This document shows positions 47,554-59,557 of a stretch of DNA of 64,000 nucleotides, piece after piece. The DNA is from Plantago ovata (Eukaryota; Streptophyta; Magnoliopsida; Lamiales; Plantaginaceae). The notes under the pieces are model-generated. The model saw nothing but the letters and a program-made list of their open reading frames with translations. It did no database searches and was not told where the DNA came from. Each line of letters begins with the position of its first letter. Within the stretch, counting starts at the first letter, position 1. The stretch is taken from NCBI GenBank assembly GCA_028274465.1, contig CM051458.1, positions 80,620,085 to 80,684,084 of the forward strand, read 5' to 3'. Position numbers and translations under genes: made by a program.

Positions 47554-48409
47554 CTATCAATCTTTACGTTTGTTTTGTTGACTTTTTCGAAATTTAGTTT
47601 GACCTCTAATAAATCTTCAATCTTACCGAAAAAATAATTTATAAAATTATATAATGAAAGTAGAGATACTTCATAATATAAGTTCATAAATTAAATTTTC
47701 GTTATAGTTTAGGAGTAATCGGAGTATAAAAAAGTCAACAAAAGCAAACGTAAAGAAATGAATGAGACGAATGAGTAGTAACTAGGGGTGTACGCGGGCG
47801 GGTGCGGGTCAATTTTTACAAAAATTCAAGACGATCCATCTACGGCGGGTAGGCTAAATCATTAGCCGCGGCGAGTGAACATTTTGTCTAACCGCCGCGG
47901 ACGGTTAACTATTGTTGACGGGTGGGTGATGTACGGTTTGGCAGTTTAAACGTTAATTAAGAAATACGTAAAAATAATACTAAACGAATCACAAATGCGA
48001 ACATTATATCTATTGATTCAAGTTTAAACAACATATTAAACATCTCTCCGACAACAATACAAAGTTGGAAAAACTGTAAAATAGATTTACAAGAATACTT
48101 CTTTCAAAGTAATAGATTAAATCCAACCAACCTCCTACTAGCACAATTTTATACCCTTTCTGGTTATTAATTCAAAATTGGAAACAAGATAAATATATTT
48201 TATTTTTTAAAACGACTAAAATATTAATTTATCGATGAAAGAGTTGGCTTAATTAATGTTGCTACAAGAGTTCACAAATTGAAAATTCTAAACCATAGCC
48301 AAGAGAAGATAAAAAGGAACCCGAAATGTCTACAACAATGATGATCCAGGAGAGCAATTTCAGAAACAAGAAAAATAATCAAATCTGTACAGCAACAATA
48401 CATCAATAC
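47554..48409. other. spacer with hAT-like TAGGGGTGTACGCGGGCGGG repeat
   Basis: 47784-47945 begins TAGGGGTGTACGCGGGCGGG and contains GCGGGTAGGC and CCGCCGCGGACGG strings, resembling one end of a small non-autonomous hAT element. GGCGGGTGGGCGGGTGG near 48713 could be related. No clear target duplication. No gene. Confidence 0.35.
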
Positions 48410-48418
48410 ATGCATACA

Positions 48419-48589
48419 AGAAGCGGTAGGGAGTTGGGGTAGTGAAGTAGAGGTGCTGGGTTCGATCTCCGGTGGTGGCAGAGTTATAAGGTTGGTTTAG
48501 ACGTGGAGAAATAAGGTGGTTTAGAAGTTTGTATAGCATTAGTGTAAGAATAGTTGTAATATTTGCCGTTTAAAAAAAAAATTAAAAAA
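48419..48589 (+). mobile_element. tRNA-derived SINE with target duplications
   Basis: 171 bp with a tRNA-like head (a GTAGTGAAGTAGAGGTG box A-like region, then GGTTCGATCTCC as box B), a tRNA-unrelated body and an A-rich tail (TTTAAAAAAAAAATTAAAAAA). It is flanked by the perfect 9-bp direct repeat ATGCATACA (48410-48418 and 48590-48598). RNA polymerase III transcription from the internal boxes and LINE-assisted insertion are the family norm. Confidence 0.8.
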
Positions 48590-48598
48590 ATGCATACA

Positions 48599-49043
48599 CG
48601 GTTTGAAATGAAAGTATGAGAACAGGGGATGCATCATTGAAATAAAAATTAACATATATCTAGTAGTAATATAAATATATAGTAAAATATAAGAAAAAAA
48701 TAAAATATAATAAGGCGGGTGGGCGGGTGGATGGCGATATAACAAATGAATCTAACCCTTTTAATTTATATGAATCTACCAATCACTCGAACAAGTTGTG
48801 ATGCATTTAAAAAAATGTTCATGAATAAATATTTTTTTGGTTCTACAGTTAAACCCTCTAAAAGAATACTCTATAAAAGAATAAACTCATTATAGTAATA
48901 TAAACTCTCGGTCCAACTTGGGACCAGTTATAAATAAGAATAAACTCCAGTGATATTCCATGACTTTCTCAAGTCCCGTTTTAAAGAATTATACCTCTAT
49001 ATAGTAATAAATTGCATACATAATTTCATAACCATATGTATGT
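48599..49043. other. AT-rich spacer, no gene seen
   Basis: No supported gene, RNA or element ends. Runs into the 8-bp duplication preceding hAT copy B. Confidence 0.5.
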
Positions 49044-49051
49044 GTCCCACA

Positions 49052-52000
49052 CTTAGCTACATAATTTTGCGTGTTCTAGAGCTTTTCCAGCGTTCCAATC
49101 GCGAACTGTAGCTCGGAGCGTCGGAGCGATCATAAATCGCGAACTAAGATTCCTTAGTTCGCGACCTGAAACATAATAATTCGCGTCTTAATAAAATAGG
49201 TCAAAAACGCATATATACACACCCCAAAACGCTGGACGGCTGCAAACGAAACCCTCCTTTCTTCTTTCTTTCACTGGCGATTGAATTCTCGTATCCATGG
49301 TGTTCAGTTTCTCCGGAAATTTGCTGCTCTGAAGTCTAAAATCATAAAATTGTGTACCGTTACCGTATTGAACTATAAGGTATTTTGTTGCTCTTAATTT
49401 TCTTCCTTATTACTTAATTAATTGTAGTTGATTCATGTCTACTTGATATGTGTGAGATTAGATCTCTTCGACAATTTGTAGGCTTATATAATTGTATCTC
49501 TTCTCTGTAATCTATGATGATATACCTTATTTGCTAGTACTTCAATGAGTTTATAGTTATAATTTTATACCCACTCAATTTCGGAATTCTGAGTTTATTT
49601 ATATACTTTTTCTTTGAAACAGAGTTTATTTATATACTTTGTAAGCTTATAAAACTCATTTATTTCATGTTTATTTATGTTAGAATGAGTGCTGGTGAGG
49701 AGGTCACTGAAGATGTTACTAGTACTCCTCTGAAGAGTTATGTTACTGTATTTGGAAATAAAAGAGATAACAAGTGGATATGCAACTTTGGTTGCCGGCC
49801 TGATGCATATACCGAAACTTATTCAAGAATTCGAGCACATTTTCTCGGAGTAAAGAAAGGGGAGAAGAGTGCTGGGATTGCTCTTTGCAATAAAATGACG
49901 TCTGAAGATAGAGAAGGACTGAGAAAAGAAGAGGAGGATGCCAGGGATGCATTTGGAGGAAATCTGCGCAAAAGAAAGAATATGGATGCCCTACCATCAC
50001 AAGCACAATCAACACTTGCAGGAAAGCAACAAGTTGGCTCTGGTACAATAAAGAATATGTTTAAGATGTCTGCAATAGAGGATGCTGATGCAAGGATTGC
50101 TAGATTTTTCTATGCTTGTGGGATTTCCTTCAATGTGGCCAGGTCTCCGTTATGGATAGATGCAGTTAAAGCAATTAATGAAGCTCCTAGAGGTTACATG
50201 GCTCCAAGTTCTGAAAAGATTAGGACTAAATTGCTGGATAAGGAAAAATTGATGGTGGAAAATCGGTTGTCTGTTATAAAGCAAGGTTGGGGTCAATATG
50301 GTGTTACCATTGTTTCCGATGGTTGGTCGAATATAAAAAATCAGCCGCTGATCAATGTCCTTGCAGTTTGTGGAGGTAAGCCCATCTTTTTAACTGCTGA
50401 AGATTCTTCTGGTGAGGAAAAGAGTGGTGTTTACATTGCTGACTTATTGCTTAAACAAATAGAACTTGTTGGGAAGTACAATATCGTACAAGTCGTAACT
50501 GATAATGCATCTAATTGTAAAGCTGCTGGACAAATTATTATGGAAAAATTACCTCATGTTTTCTGGTCTGGTTGCATGCCACATACACTCAGTCTTCTCA
50601 TGAAAGACATAGCCGAGTCAAAGCATCCATCATTGACAATTGTTGGGCAATGTTATAGCAACGCGAAGGGCATTATTAAATACATAAGGAATCACAGTAA
50701 TGTGTTGAGTATGTTTAGAAAATTTTCTGCCTTGGAAGTCATTCAAGTTAAAAAGACAAGATTTGGCCACCACTATGTTGTTATAGAACGGTTGAATAAG
50801 CTAAGGAGTTCTCTAGCTGCTATGGTTTTGAGTGACGAATGGGATATATATGGCACTGGACAATCAAAGTCCAAACTGTTACATGATGATGTGAAAAGAG
50901 TTGTAATGGATGAGGAGTTATGGAGACAAGTCAGACTTGTTTTGTCATTCACTAAGCCAATTTCCAGCATGATTCATTTTTGTGATTCTGACAAGGCAGT
51001 CATTGGTGAGGTATATCAGAAGATGGAGGACATGTTAGGTTCTGTGAAAGATGCATTATCTAACCACTTGGAGATTAGATCACAAGTTGAGGCTTTGATA
51101 ATGAAACGGTGGGAAAGGATGAACTTGCCATTGCATGCACTTGCTTATGTTCTGAACCCTCGTTATTATTCAGAGGCGTGGTTGCAAACTGTTGGTCCTG
51201 AAAACAAGAGCAGAGTTAAACCTCATGCTGATAATTTTGTGCAAGGAATTTATTTGACTGCTCTTGCCAAGCTATCAAGTCCTGAAGACTCATCAATGAT
51301 TCGCATGCAATTAAGCGATTTTACTTCCAATGGTGGAGTTTTTTCCAGACCTGAAGCTATACTTGATAGATATAACATGCCTGCACTTGCTTGGTGGAAT
51401 TTGTATGGTGTGGCTGCTCCTAAACTTTATGCATTGGCTACTAAGGTGCTGTCACAAACCGTGAACAGCTCTTGTTCGGAGAGAGTTTGGAGCTCGTTTA
51501 ACTTTATTCATAGTGTTAAAAGAAATGCTCTTAATTGTGATCGTGTTGAATCCCTTGTGTATGTGCATTATAACAACAGAATTCTCACCAGGCATGAAGC
51601 AGACTATGAGAAGAAGTATAAGAATTGGGACAAGAACACTTATGAGGAATTCCTTGAAGCTATTGTAGAAGTTATTGAAGAGCAAGAACGTACTAGGGCT
51701 GCTCCAGTGTAGGTTTATTCTATGTCTTGAAAATGTTGTTTTGTAGGAGCATATATAGTAGTTCCTAGCTAGTTAGCTTGCTGGCATTTGTTGGTAATTT
51801 TTGTTGTTGCTTTGCATAACTTTTGAAAGGTCTAGTTGTGGAGAATTGCTAGCTAAGTTTAGTTTTTGAGGTTGCTTTGCTAGGGACCATTGCTAGGTAC
51901 CATATGCAAAATTGTTTGTTGTTTGCTGATATGGTGTACCTATATTTTGTAAAAAAAAACTAATGATGGTATGTATAAATGAGCCATGGTGTCTTTTGCT

Positions 52001-52170
52001 ATGAATCTGTAGTTGTATATATTTTTGTTACATATATATATGTTCTGAGAAAATATGTATTAATCCACGCTCTATCGACGCTCCCGCTCCCAAGTTTTTT
52101 AGACTTTGGCGAATTCTCGCTCTCGCTTTCGCTCCTGCTCTCGCTCTCACTTTCGCTCCATGTGACTTAG
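49052..52170 (+). mobile_element. hAT transposon, copy B, complete with 8-bp TSD
   Basis: A 3119-bp element from CTTAGCTACAT to ATGTGACTTAG. It is flanked by the perfect 8-bp direct repeat GTCCCACA (49044-49051 and 52171-52178), the hAT hallmark. Terminal inverted repeats are short and imperfect (CTTAGCTACAT / CTAAGTCACAT). The 5' subterminal region carries GGAGCG motifs and a 12-bp-arm hairpin TCGCGAACTAAG / CTTAGTTCGCGA. The 3' subterminal region is an array of CGCTC(C/T)-type hexamers (52077-52160). Together with copy A it is recent by sequence identity. Confidence 0.92.
49685..51712 (+). CDS. hAT transposase (copy B), 675 aa, intact
   Basis: The same protein as in copy A at about 99% identity, on the opposite strand. 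BED-type finger (C33, C37, H52, C68), catalytic-core aspartates D212 and D273, and the C-terminal hAT dimerisation block SCSERVWSSFNFIHSVKRN are all present. A donor-like AAG|GTATTT (about 49379) and the TTATGTTAG acceptor (49675-49683) frame a 5' UTR intron, which supports MSAGEEV as the start. It acts in the nucleus on the element ends. Intact frame, near-perfect target duplication and high identity to copy A suggest recent activity. Confidence 0.9.
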   Translation: MSAGEEVTEDVTSTPLKSYVTVFGNKRDNKWICNFGCRPDAYTETYSRIRAHFLGVKKGEKSAGIALCNKMTSEDREGLRKEEEDARDAFGGNLRKRKNMDALPSQAQSTLAGKQQVGSGTIKNMFKMSAIEDADARIARFFYACGISFNVARSPLWIDAVKAINEAPRGYMAPSSEKIRTKLLDKEKLMVENRLSVIKQGWGQYGVTIVSDGWSNIKNQPLINVLAVCGGKPIFLTAEDSSGEEKSGVYIADLLLKQIELVGKYNIVQVVTDNASNCKAAGQIIMEKLPHVFWSGCMPHTLSLLMKDIAESKHPSLTIVGQCYSNAKGIIKYIRNHSNVLSMFRKFSALEVIQVKKTRFGHHYVVIERLNKLRSSLAAMVLSDEWDIYGTGQSKSKLLHDDVKRVVMDEELWRQVRLVLSFTKPISSMIHFCDSDKAVIGEVYQKMEDMLGSVKDALSNHLEIRSQVEALIMKRWERMNLPLHALAYVLNPRYYSEAWLQTVGPENKSRVKPHADNFVQGIYLTALAKLSSPEDSSMIRMQLSDFTSNGGVFSRPEAILDRYNMPALAWWNLYGVAAPKLYALATKVLSQTVNSSCSERVWSSFNFIHSVKRNALNCDRVESLVYVHYNNRILTRHEADYEKKYKNWDKNTYEEFLEAIVEVIEEQERTRAAPV

Positions 52171-52178
52171 GTCCCACA

Positions 52179-52990
52179 TAACATAAAATTAATTATCCAA
52201 AGTACTTGTTCAAAGTTGTTTGTGAAATAGACTTCAACTTTTGAATTTCAATCACATCTTTTACATGAGTGTGCTTAGTAACTCATTCACATGCGAATCA
52301 TCTTGTTGAACTCAAAACAACTTTAATTTGTCAAGCATGCTTAAAGCCTCTCGGAATGAACCATTTTCTACTTCTACACTATCATCATCTGGATTATCCC
52401 GGCCCCTCCGTTTATTGTATGATTGATTCAACGATTTCATCATCAAGTAAGACATTCACAACTTGTTGCTCCTTCGGGTGAACATGAATGACATCTATTT
52501 CATTTTGGTTGTTGTCAAATGCATTCTTTAACACGATTGATTAATCTTGTTCCATCTTCATTTATTTGTTTAGTTGATATGTTTGTAGTATTAACACATG
52601 ACAACACAAGTTTACCCTGTATTTTAACATTTACATTTAAACATTATTTAATACAGTATGTTATTTTGTTAGAAAAAATTACATACAAAACTCTAATTAG
52701 TAATAAACTCCTTACAAGAATATTTTTTGCTGGTCCCAACAATATTACTATGTATGGAGTTTTTAATGTATTTCTGAATTCCGATAATAATAGGGACTGG
52801 GGACACTGGGCACGTCATAGTTCCTGGACAATAAGTTGGGGAGGACCAAACATATAGTTTTGTTGGGCCGGGATATTTATCCAGGTAAGTCAATGGACCA
52901 AGCGTGAGAAAAGGGGACACAGTTTCGATAATTGGGCTCAAAATCTGGTAAACTCACTGTTTGAGACTTTGAGCTACGGTATTTGTCTGA
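52179..52990 (-). pseudogene. possible pogo/Lemi1-like transposase C-terminal remnant within spacer
   Basis: On the minus strand around 52560-52270, broken frames give NAFDNNQNEIDVIHVH, LLDDEIVESII and then DDDSVEVENGSFREALSMLD followed by KLKLF and VQQDD. An acidic stretch and an 'EAL-LD-LKLF--QQ' motif resemble the C terminus of plant pogo-like (Lemi1) transposases. No DDE core is visible. The rest of the interval is AT-rich spacer and the upstream region of MED19. Confidence 0.3.
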
Positions 52991-52999
52991 TATATCTCA

Positions 53000-55065
53000 C
53001 CAAACCAAACGCACCCTTTGTTACGAAGAAACAGAAAGAAAGAAAAAGAAAAAAGAAAAGATTCCTCGATCGCGAAAGCACCAATCTGTTTCTCTCGTTC
53101 TCGTTATCAGCAGCTAACGAACTTTCTTCGCTCAATTTCCCTCTTTCCTGCGAAAATCGAAGCATTCTACGGGTCAATTCTCCGATTTGCAAAAACCTTC
53201 ACAGAAACTGTAAGATTTTGCTCTTGATTGATAGCCAAGGTATAACCAGAAACAGTTAATTTTGTTGAATTCTGGTTGCATTGAAATTGCTATGTATCAT
53301 CTACAGTATTAAATTCGCTACGTTTTGCATTGAAATTGCTATGTAACATCTATTCAAATCGCTACGTTTTGACGTGATTTTCAGTATTTCTAGGGTTTGT
53401 GCTTCAAATTTTTTTTTTGGTATGATGTGTTGTTTTATGGTGTAATTGGAGTCTTAGTGTTAAAGGTTTATGATAATGAGGTTTATAGGGGGTGTAGGAA
53501 GAATGTGTTGGGTATTGGAGGGCTAGGTTGGTCAAAGGTTGGGGAATTTATAGTAGAGATTGAGATAACTGCCTAGATAGGTTAATGGTGATTAATATAA
53601 GTAGTAGTTTGGCTGAAGAATCTAAATTTTCCAAATAGGTATTGTTAATTAATGACCTGTTTATTGCTTCTGTCGTGTATACCGTAAAATCAAATTCGCA
53701 AGTATGAACTGAATAAAAGATATGTTGACTATCTTAAACATAAAGAGAGGACTACAAAGTTAGATTTAGTTTCTTGTAATTGGAAAGGCTTAAAATTAGA
53801 AATATGGAATTATCTTCGACTCCTGAAAAATGATTCTTTTATGTGTTGTGATATGGTCTATCTCCTTGACTTCACACTTGTCAATATCTGCGCTGATAAA
53901 GTATAGGAATATAGAAATAGAACCGGATTGGCATTCTACTGTAATGAAATGTCAGACATTCAAGTCCTTGAGGATTGGACTAATGCTCTTTATTTGAAAG
54001 AGACCTGCAGGGGGGGGGGGTTGTTATAGAATTCTACCGAGTTATTGATTGTGTCTCTCTAATGCAAGCTACACCGTCAGAGTGGACAAGCCCCGAACAG
54101 TGAACCTGTGGGCCATAGCTGCTATAGAAGTGACGGAAAAGTGCTTCTTGCATGCTTCCTGGGTTCATTGTTATCTGCAAGTTATTTTCCAACCGTATAA
54201 CAATCAGTTAGGATTGAGGCAGGTTGGTGCATGGATTTGGTAGTTAGTAGATCTATGTTTTAGAAGTAGATATGGGCAACTGCCACTCCAAGCTAGGTTT
54301 TTATTGGGATCTGTCTCGTGGAGAAAAGTACACTGCTGACCCTGCAGAACACAGGATTTATATATTTGAGTATTTAAATTGTCTCGTTGTACTATTTCCT
54401 AATGTAGCGGTTATTAGCCTGTAGTGTGTATAGGAGTACCCCGGATTGACTACACCTGTGATTCTGTGGTGTTGTGGTGGCTGGGTTGGGAAACCAAAAT
54501 AAACATCCTTAGTTGTTATGTTCCTGGGCTTTACTGGGTAAAAATGAAAGAAAACAAAATCTGATTTACTGAAAAGGAAGAATTACTCTGACACGTATTC
54601 TCTTTGTTAGATATAAACTTAAACCTCTTCGCTTGGCTGGATAGTACTTTAACAATAACCACCATTGGTGTTAACACGTTCTCTTCCATTTATATCGTCC
54701 GGGTGTAGTAGCTGTACTTTACTTTTAGTTCCTTGGTGATTAGCACATACATTTTGAACTTAACATGTATCCCCGTGCCTGGCCTCTTAATGTGCATTAA
54801 ATCAAAATCTATTTGTGTTGTCATGTTCCCACGGACAATCTACGTGGAGGATTCTGTAATATGTATACAACACTTCTCGTAGTTTTTGTATTTAATGAGT
54901 CATTTATGTGACAATGATTTTATTATTAAAGAGACTGTAGAATTATTATGTTAATTAAGTAGTGGTTAATTTTTCTCTCTCTCTCTCTCTCTCTTTTTTT
55001 TTTTTTTGGTCTTTTTCCTTTCAGTAACTCTCGGAGATATGTTCTTTTGCATCTAAAGCTGATTA
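53000..55065 (+). other. MED19 5' UTR and leader intron
   Basis: A purine-rich then pyrimidine-rich leader (about 53000-53240) ends at a donor, either AACT|GTAAGA (53209) or CAAG|GTATAA (53239). A T-rich polypyrimidine tract and CTTTCAG acceptor at 55024 restore the leader 41 nt before the ATG. The intervening 1.8 kb intron contains (CT)n and T runs (54975-55006) and no other gene. Leader introns are common in plant housekeeping genes. Confidence 0.5.
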
Positions 55066-57029
55066 ATGGATCCTGATTTCCGGAGGTTTGGAAGAGGTAT
55101 GGCTCGTATTGTAGCTGATTACATGGAAAGCTGGAACTTTCTTTGAACATTCCATCCATGTTTGTGTTTTTCTAATTTGAAAAATTCAGTATGCATATTT
55201 GCTTGGCATGGTATTGTTTCGTAGCCAAACATCATTAACTTTAAGACCTTGTGGAGGCGATGATCTGATTTGGAATGTTAGACTTTGACCTAATGATCTG
55301 ATTTGGAATGTTAGACTTTGACCTACTTGCTAAGATTGATGATTATTACTTGTTGTGGTCCTCATGGACTCAAGACAAGAGAATAACTGAATCTCCGAGA
55401 CATTTTTTTGTGTAGTGGTTTATTTATGAGGGTGAGGAACATATAAACCTTTCTCTGGAATCATATCTTTTCAAAGATGTCGGGAAAGAAATTTTCTTTA
55501 TGGTCTGTTTTGATATGGTGGAATATGTTCATGTTAGATGAAAAGGAAATACTAGAAAGAAAGAGATATGTGACAGTTTCATTTTGAATGTATTTGCATT
55601 GCCTGATTCCAGTTTTTATTAAAAGTGTGCTTGATAAATCTCTTTCTTGAGGGTCTGTACTTTTGATTTTAGTTCCAGATCCCACTATGTGCAATATGTG
55701 CTTCCATTAACATTAGTTGGTGAGTTTAAATCTGGTATTTTAAATCAATTTCTGATACTAGCGACCACTTCTGCAATCTTATTTTAAATCAGGGCCGAGA
55801 GAACTTACTGGTGCAGGAGATCTTATAAATCAGTTTGGATTGTTATCGCATCATGACTTCTTTTGCAAGCGGCCACTTCCTGCATCCATATCGGATTCGC
55901 ACTACCTTCACAACGTGGTTGGAGATACAGAAATAAGAAGAGGGGAGGGAATGGAATTGGTCCAGCTCATTCAGGAGAATAATCCCTTGTCAAGAGAACT
56001 CAAGACACGCATTCAACCTTTTAATCTGGATGTGCTCAGGGGAGCCTTTCAACTTAAGGAAGCGGCTCCAGTTTACCTTCCTTCTGTGGGTACCCTTTAC
56101 TCGTTGGTTTTTTTAGAATTCTTATTTGGCTTCCTAATGATAGTTCTTTGCCCTTTTCACATGGATTTAAAAAAAATTGCCTGGTGTTTTCCAATGTTAT
56201 TCCTCAGCGGGAAACTGATATTTTATTCTGTAATGTAGTCTGAGAAGGGAACCCCTACTATTTCTGGGAAATCCAAAAGTGAGTCCAAAGACAAGGAGAA
56301 AAAGCATAAAAAACGTAAGGACAAAGACGGAGATAAAGAGCATAAGAAGCACAAACATCGTCATAAAGATCGGAGTAAGGACAAGGACAAGAAAAAAGAA
56401 AAAAGTGGCCATCATGATAAGGTTTGAATTGCTAGCTTCTTTGTTATGCTGCATGCAATATTTACATAACGGGATTTACTGTCCAGTGTAAGGCTTTTTA
56501 CGGGGGCATCAATTATAATGTGTACCACATGCTGTGGTTTCCACTTGCCTGCTATTTAACTTTGCTTCCGCAACCCCGAACACAGTATGCAATGTTAGGT
56601 TGAATACTTTTACATGCACACATATACATACATTCTTGTCAGAAGATTTGGGTGAAACTTTAAACACTTGGTTTGTATTTTTCTACAGTAGCCTTCACAT
56701 GAATACCTGTATGTGTAAAGTTTATTTTCTACCACCTGGCATTCTTGATAGACCTTTTAAATTGAAACATGTGTTTGGATATATTATGTAATTTTCAGAA
56801 GAGAAAGCATGATGGAGTTGACGATGGCAACGACATGCATAAACAGAAGAAAAGTAAGGTAAGAACATAATTGCAAATAACTGTTGTATTCTGCACATCT
56901 GAAGCGAACGTATCTCGTCTTGAGTTTCCCCTCAAACCTTTTTCTAACTATTCGCCTTAAACCTTGAAACACACACAGCACAAGAGCTCAAAGATGGAGG
57001 AAATGGGTGCAATCAGGGTAGCTGGCTGA
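55066..57029 (+). CDS. MED19: Mediator of RNA polymerase II transcription subunit 19
   Basis: Five coding exons: 55066-55096, 55793-56085, 56239-56421, 56799-56858, 56979-57029. They join in frame to 205 aa. The product begins MDPDFRRFGRGPRELTGAGD. It contains the core FCKRPLPASISDSHYLHNVV and GDTEIRRGEGMELVQLI, then LPSSEKGTPTISGKSKSESK. It ends in a strongly basic Lys/His-rich tail (HKKHKHRHKDRSKDKDKKKE) and KHKSSKMEEMGAIRVAG. This order and the IRVAG end are those of plant MED19a/b. It is a nuclear head-module subunit of Mediator that bridges transcription factors to RNA polymerase II. The length is close to that of Arabidopsis MED19. No defects are seen. A leader intron precedes the start. 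Confidence 0.93.
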
Positions 57030-58565
57030 AAAGAGGTGCTTGTTTTATTATATTCTTGTCTTCAGATGTTGGGATTGAGAATGAGGGCTTCTTTGTCATG
57101 TGGAGATACATAGGTACAAAAACACCAGAGTGTATTACATATACATCTAAACTGGATAATACGGTATTGCTCACAGTTTGTTCTTTTCCCTGCACAGAGG
57201 TTTGTACTTGTTGAAGGTGGCCCAGAAGGTGTACTCATTTACTGAAAGCAAATTTGAGGAGTTCGTAGATGTTGTAGACCGGAGGGATCTCATTCTTTTA
57301 GTAGCTAGCTCTAATGTAATGAACCCATCTACTTCAGTCTTTGGATTACACCAATGTTACAGATTTTCGAATTTAAACATGCTCCTCTCTAACTTTATGA
57401 TATATTTATATAGCTGAGATTTGAGACCTGAAAATTATCATCTTTAGATTTTGTTGTTGTATATAGATTTTCGTCTCTCGTATGTGCTTTGATATTTTTC
57501 GTATAGATTACAGCGTGATGTACTTTTGGAGCTGGAAAAGAAGGGATTTATAGGGAGGCGAGGAAGTGTATTATTGAGAAGGTAAGGGGTCAGTGGTACC
57601 ATCATTGATTACATGATCACAGTAGGTTCTTGGGCTGTTGGGCAGTTGTTTTGTTGATGGTTGTCAACAGGCTGTCTTTAGTCTGCTTGCTTTACTATAT
57701 AGGCAACCCCAATAGATCTTCCAGAAGACGCAGAGAATAATATTTGATAATATTCATTTTTTAGTATTTTTTAGTTATTATTAAAGGACATAAGAAGACT
57801 ATTACTAATATTTGAAAATGAAATTGGAGACAGAGATAGGGTATTTTGTCCCCTGCGCAACTAATTAATATAATTCCAACGCAGGAAATTCTCTGGTCCT
57901 GCATCATGTGATATCGCTTATTTATTTTGGTGATATTTTTGATCTTTTGGCTACTTGTCTTAATCTCCTTGTTCTTTACTTTTGTTGTTTGGATTAAAGG
58001 AAAAGGGGAGAACATTGTTCTTTCACTTTTCTACTAGTATTTGACACATTATATAATGAACGAATTATTAGAGTAACACTGCATCAATTTATGTGGAAAT
58101 ATTTGCCAATATTGTATCATAGTACGATGAGACGGGGTACTGTGTTTTCCTATTTTAAGATCGATTGATTGATTGTAAAAAAAAGACCATATTATATGAT
58201 AAAATCTAACCGATACGACCAATCCACCTGTTTGATATACCTAGACTCGTTGAAATGATTTATATGATTATCATTTCAACTTGATAGTAACTACATTAGC
58301 TGCATTATGGACTAATTTTGCTAAACTTAGTCCTAGTACTTACCGCAGATTCTTTTTAAATTTAATTCTCGCATATAATTCATGACATCATTGTATAACT
58401 GTGTTATTATATAGTACGACTTACTGTGTTATTACATCATTTTCGTTTTAAAACTTCTATGTAAGTAAATGCAATTACTGACACAGTTCATTAACGTAAT
58501 TATAATGTAGATTTATGTCCAAAAAAGTAGATTTCATATATTTTTATATTTTTATTGAACACATA
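57030..58565. other. MED19 3' flank and intergenic DNA
   Basis: Includes the MED19 3' UTR. Further exon-like plus-strand pieces (about 57190-57420) may be an alternatively spliced 3' UTR or noncoding. No protein-coding gene is supported. Confidence 0.45.
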
Positions 58566-58889
58566 CTCCCGCCCTTTTTTATAATCGTCGCTCTTGAGTT
58601 TTTAGCTATTTGAAAATAGTTGTCGTTTTAGTATATTTCTCATGATTGCCTATACTATAAATAGGTATTATATACGAGTACTATTAATAAGTGTTATAGT
58701 GTGAGTGATTTTGAATTTTGAGATTACTTTACTATTATTACACCTTTTAGTTGTCTGTAAATAGAGTGTAATATTGATGAAATGTCTAAAACTACATGTA
58801 TAGAAAATGAGAGGAATTTAGTTGCCTATAAATAGAGTGTAATATTGATGAAATGTCTAAAATGACATGTATTTAAAAATGGGAGGGAG
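58566..58889. mobile_element. Stowaway-like MITE
   Basis: The left end begins CTCCCGCCCTTTTTTATAAT, followed by a CGTC..GAGTTTTTAG-like body. The right end is ...AAAATGGGAGGGAG. Flanking TA at 58564-58565 and 58890-58891. It contains an internal direct repeat of TAAATAGAGTGTAATATTGA (about 58757 and 58830). No coding capacity. Confidence 0.65.
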
Positions 58890-59557
58890 TATCGTATAGT
58901 TGATGAAATTCAAAATCGTCAAAAGACTTTTGTATTATAATAAAAATGTCTATACGAAACTTTCATCATAAATATTCACAAGTGTCATGAATCAAATCGA
59001 CATCAATTCAAAATAATATTGTACAATCAAGTTAACCAGAGAAAAACGACATCAAATAATAGATACGTCAATAACACATAATATAATAGAAAACAATGTA
59101 GAGTCCGATATCATTAGACATTAATAGATCAATCAAGCAAAAACAATATCATTAGCCATTATTCATAAGATCAATCAAGCTAATAAGGAGGTACTGTATA
59201 TATACTTAACAACTTGATTAATCCGGACTGGTCCTTTTTTTTTTTAGGAAAAAGAAGAAGAAGAATAATTAATACTAGAAATATGTCAGATTAGGATATT
59301 CGTCGGTGAAAAAGTATTTATTTATTTAAATATAAGAAGAAATAGGGATACGGGATAAGCCATTGCACCCTGACCCGCCCGACACTTGTTACGGCGTGCA
59401 CTCAAAGAAGCTGAGAACCAGCTAGCCAGCCACCCAGCCATTTCATCACCATTTCCACTCACTCTCTCTTCTCCTTTTTTTGCTTCCAATGTGCTAGCCA
59501 TTTCCTTCCCATCCCTCACCATTTTCACCACACTCATTCACAGTGAGAAGCTAGAAA
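58890..59557. other. upstream region of the protease-fold gene
   Basis: AT-rich to about 59340, then a CT-rich likely 5' UTR (about 59450-59557). No convincing TATA box or other gene. Confidence 0.4.

Noticed and set aside
38415-52178. Inversion between the two hAT copies by recombination
   Set aside because: Copy B keeps matching duplications on both sides, which an inversion through the two copies would have separated.
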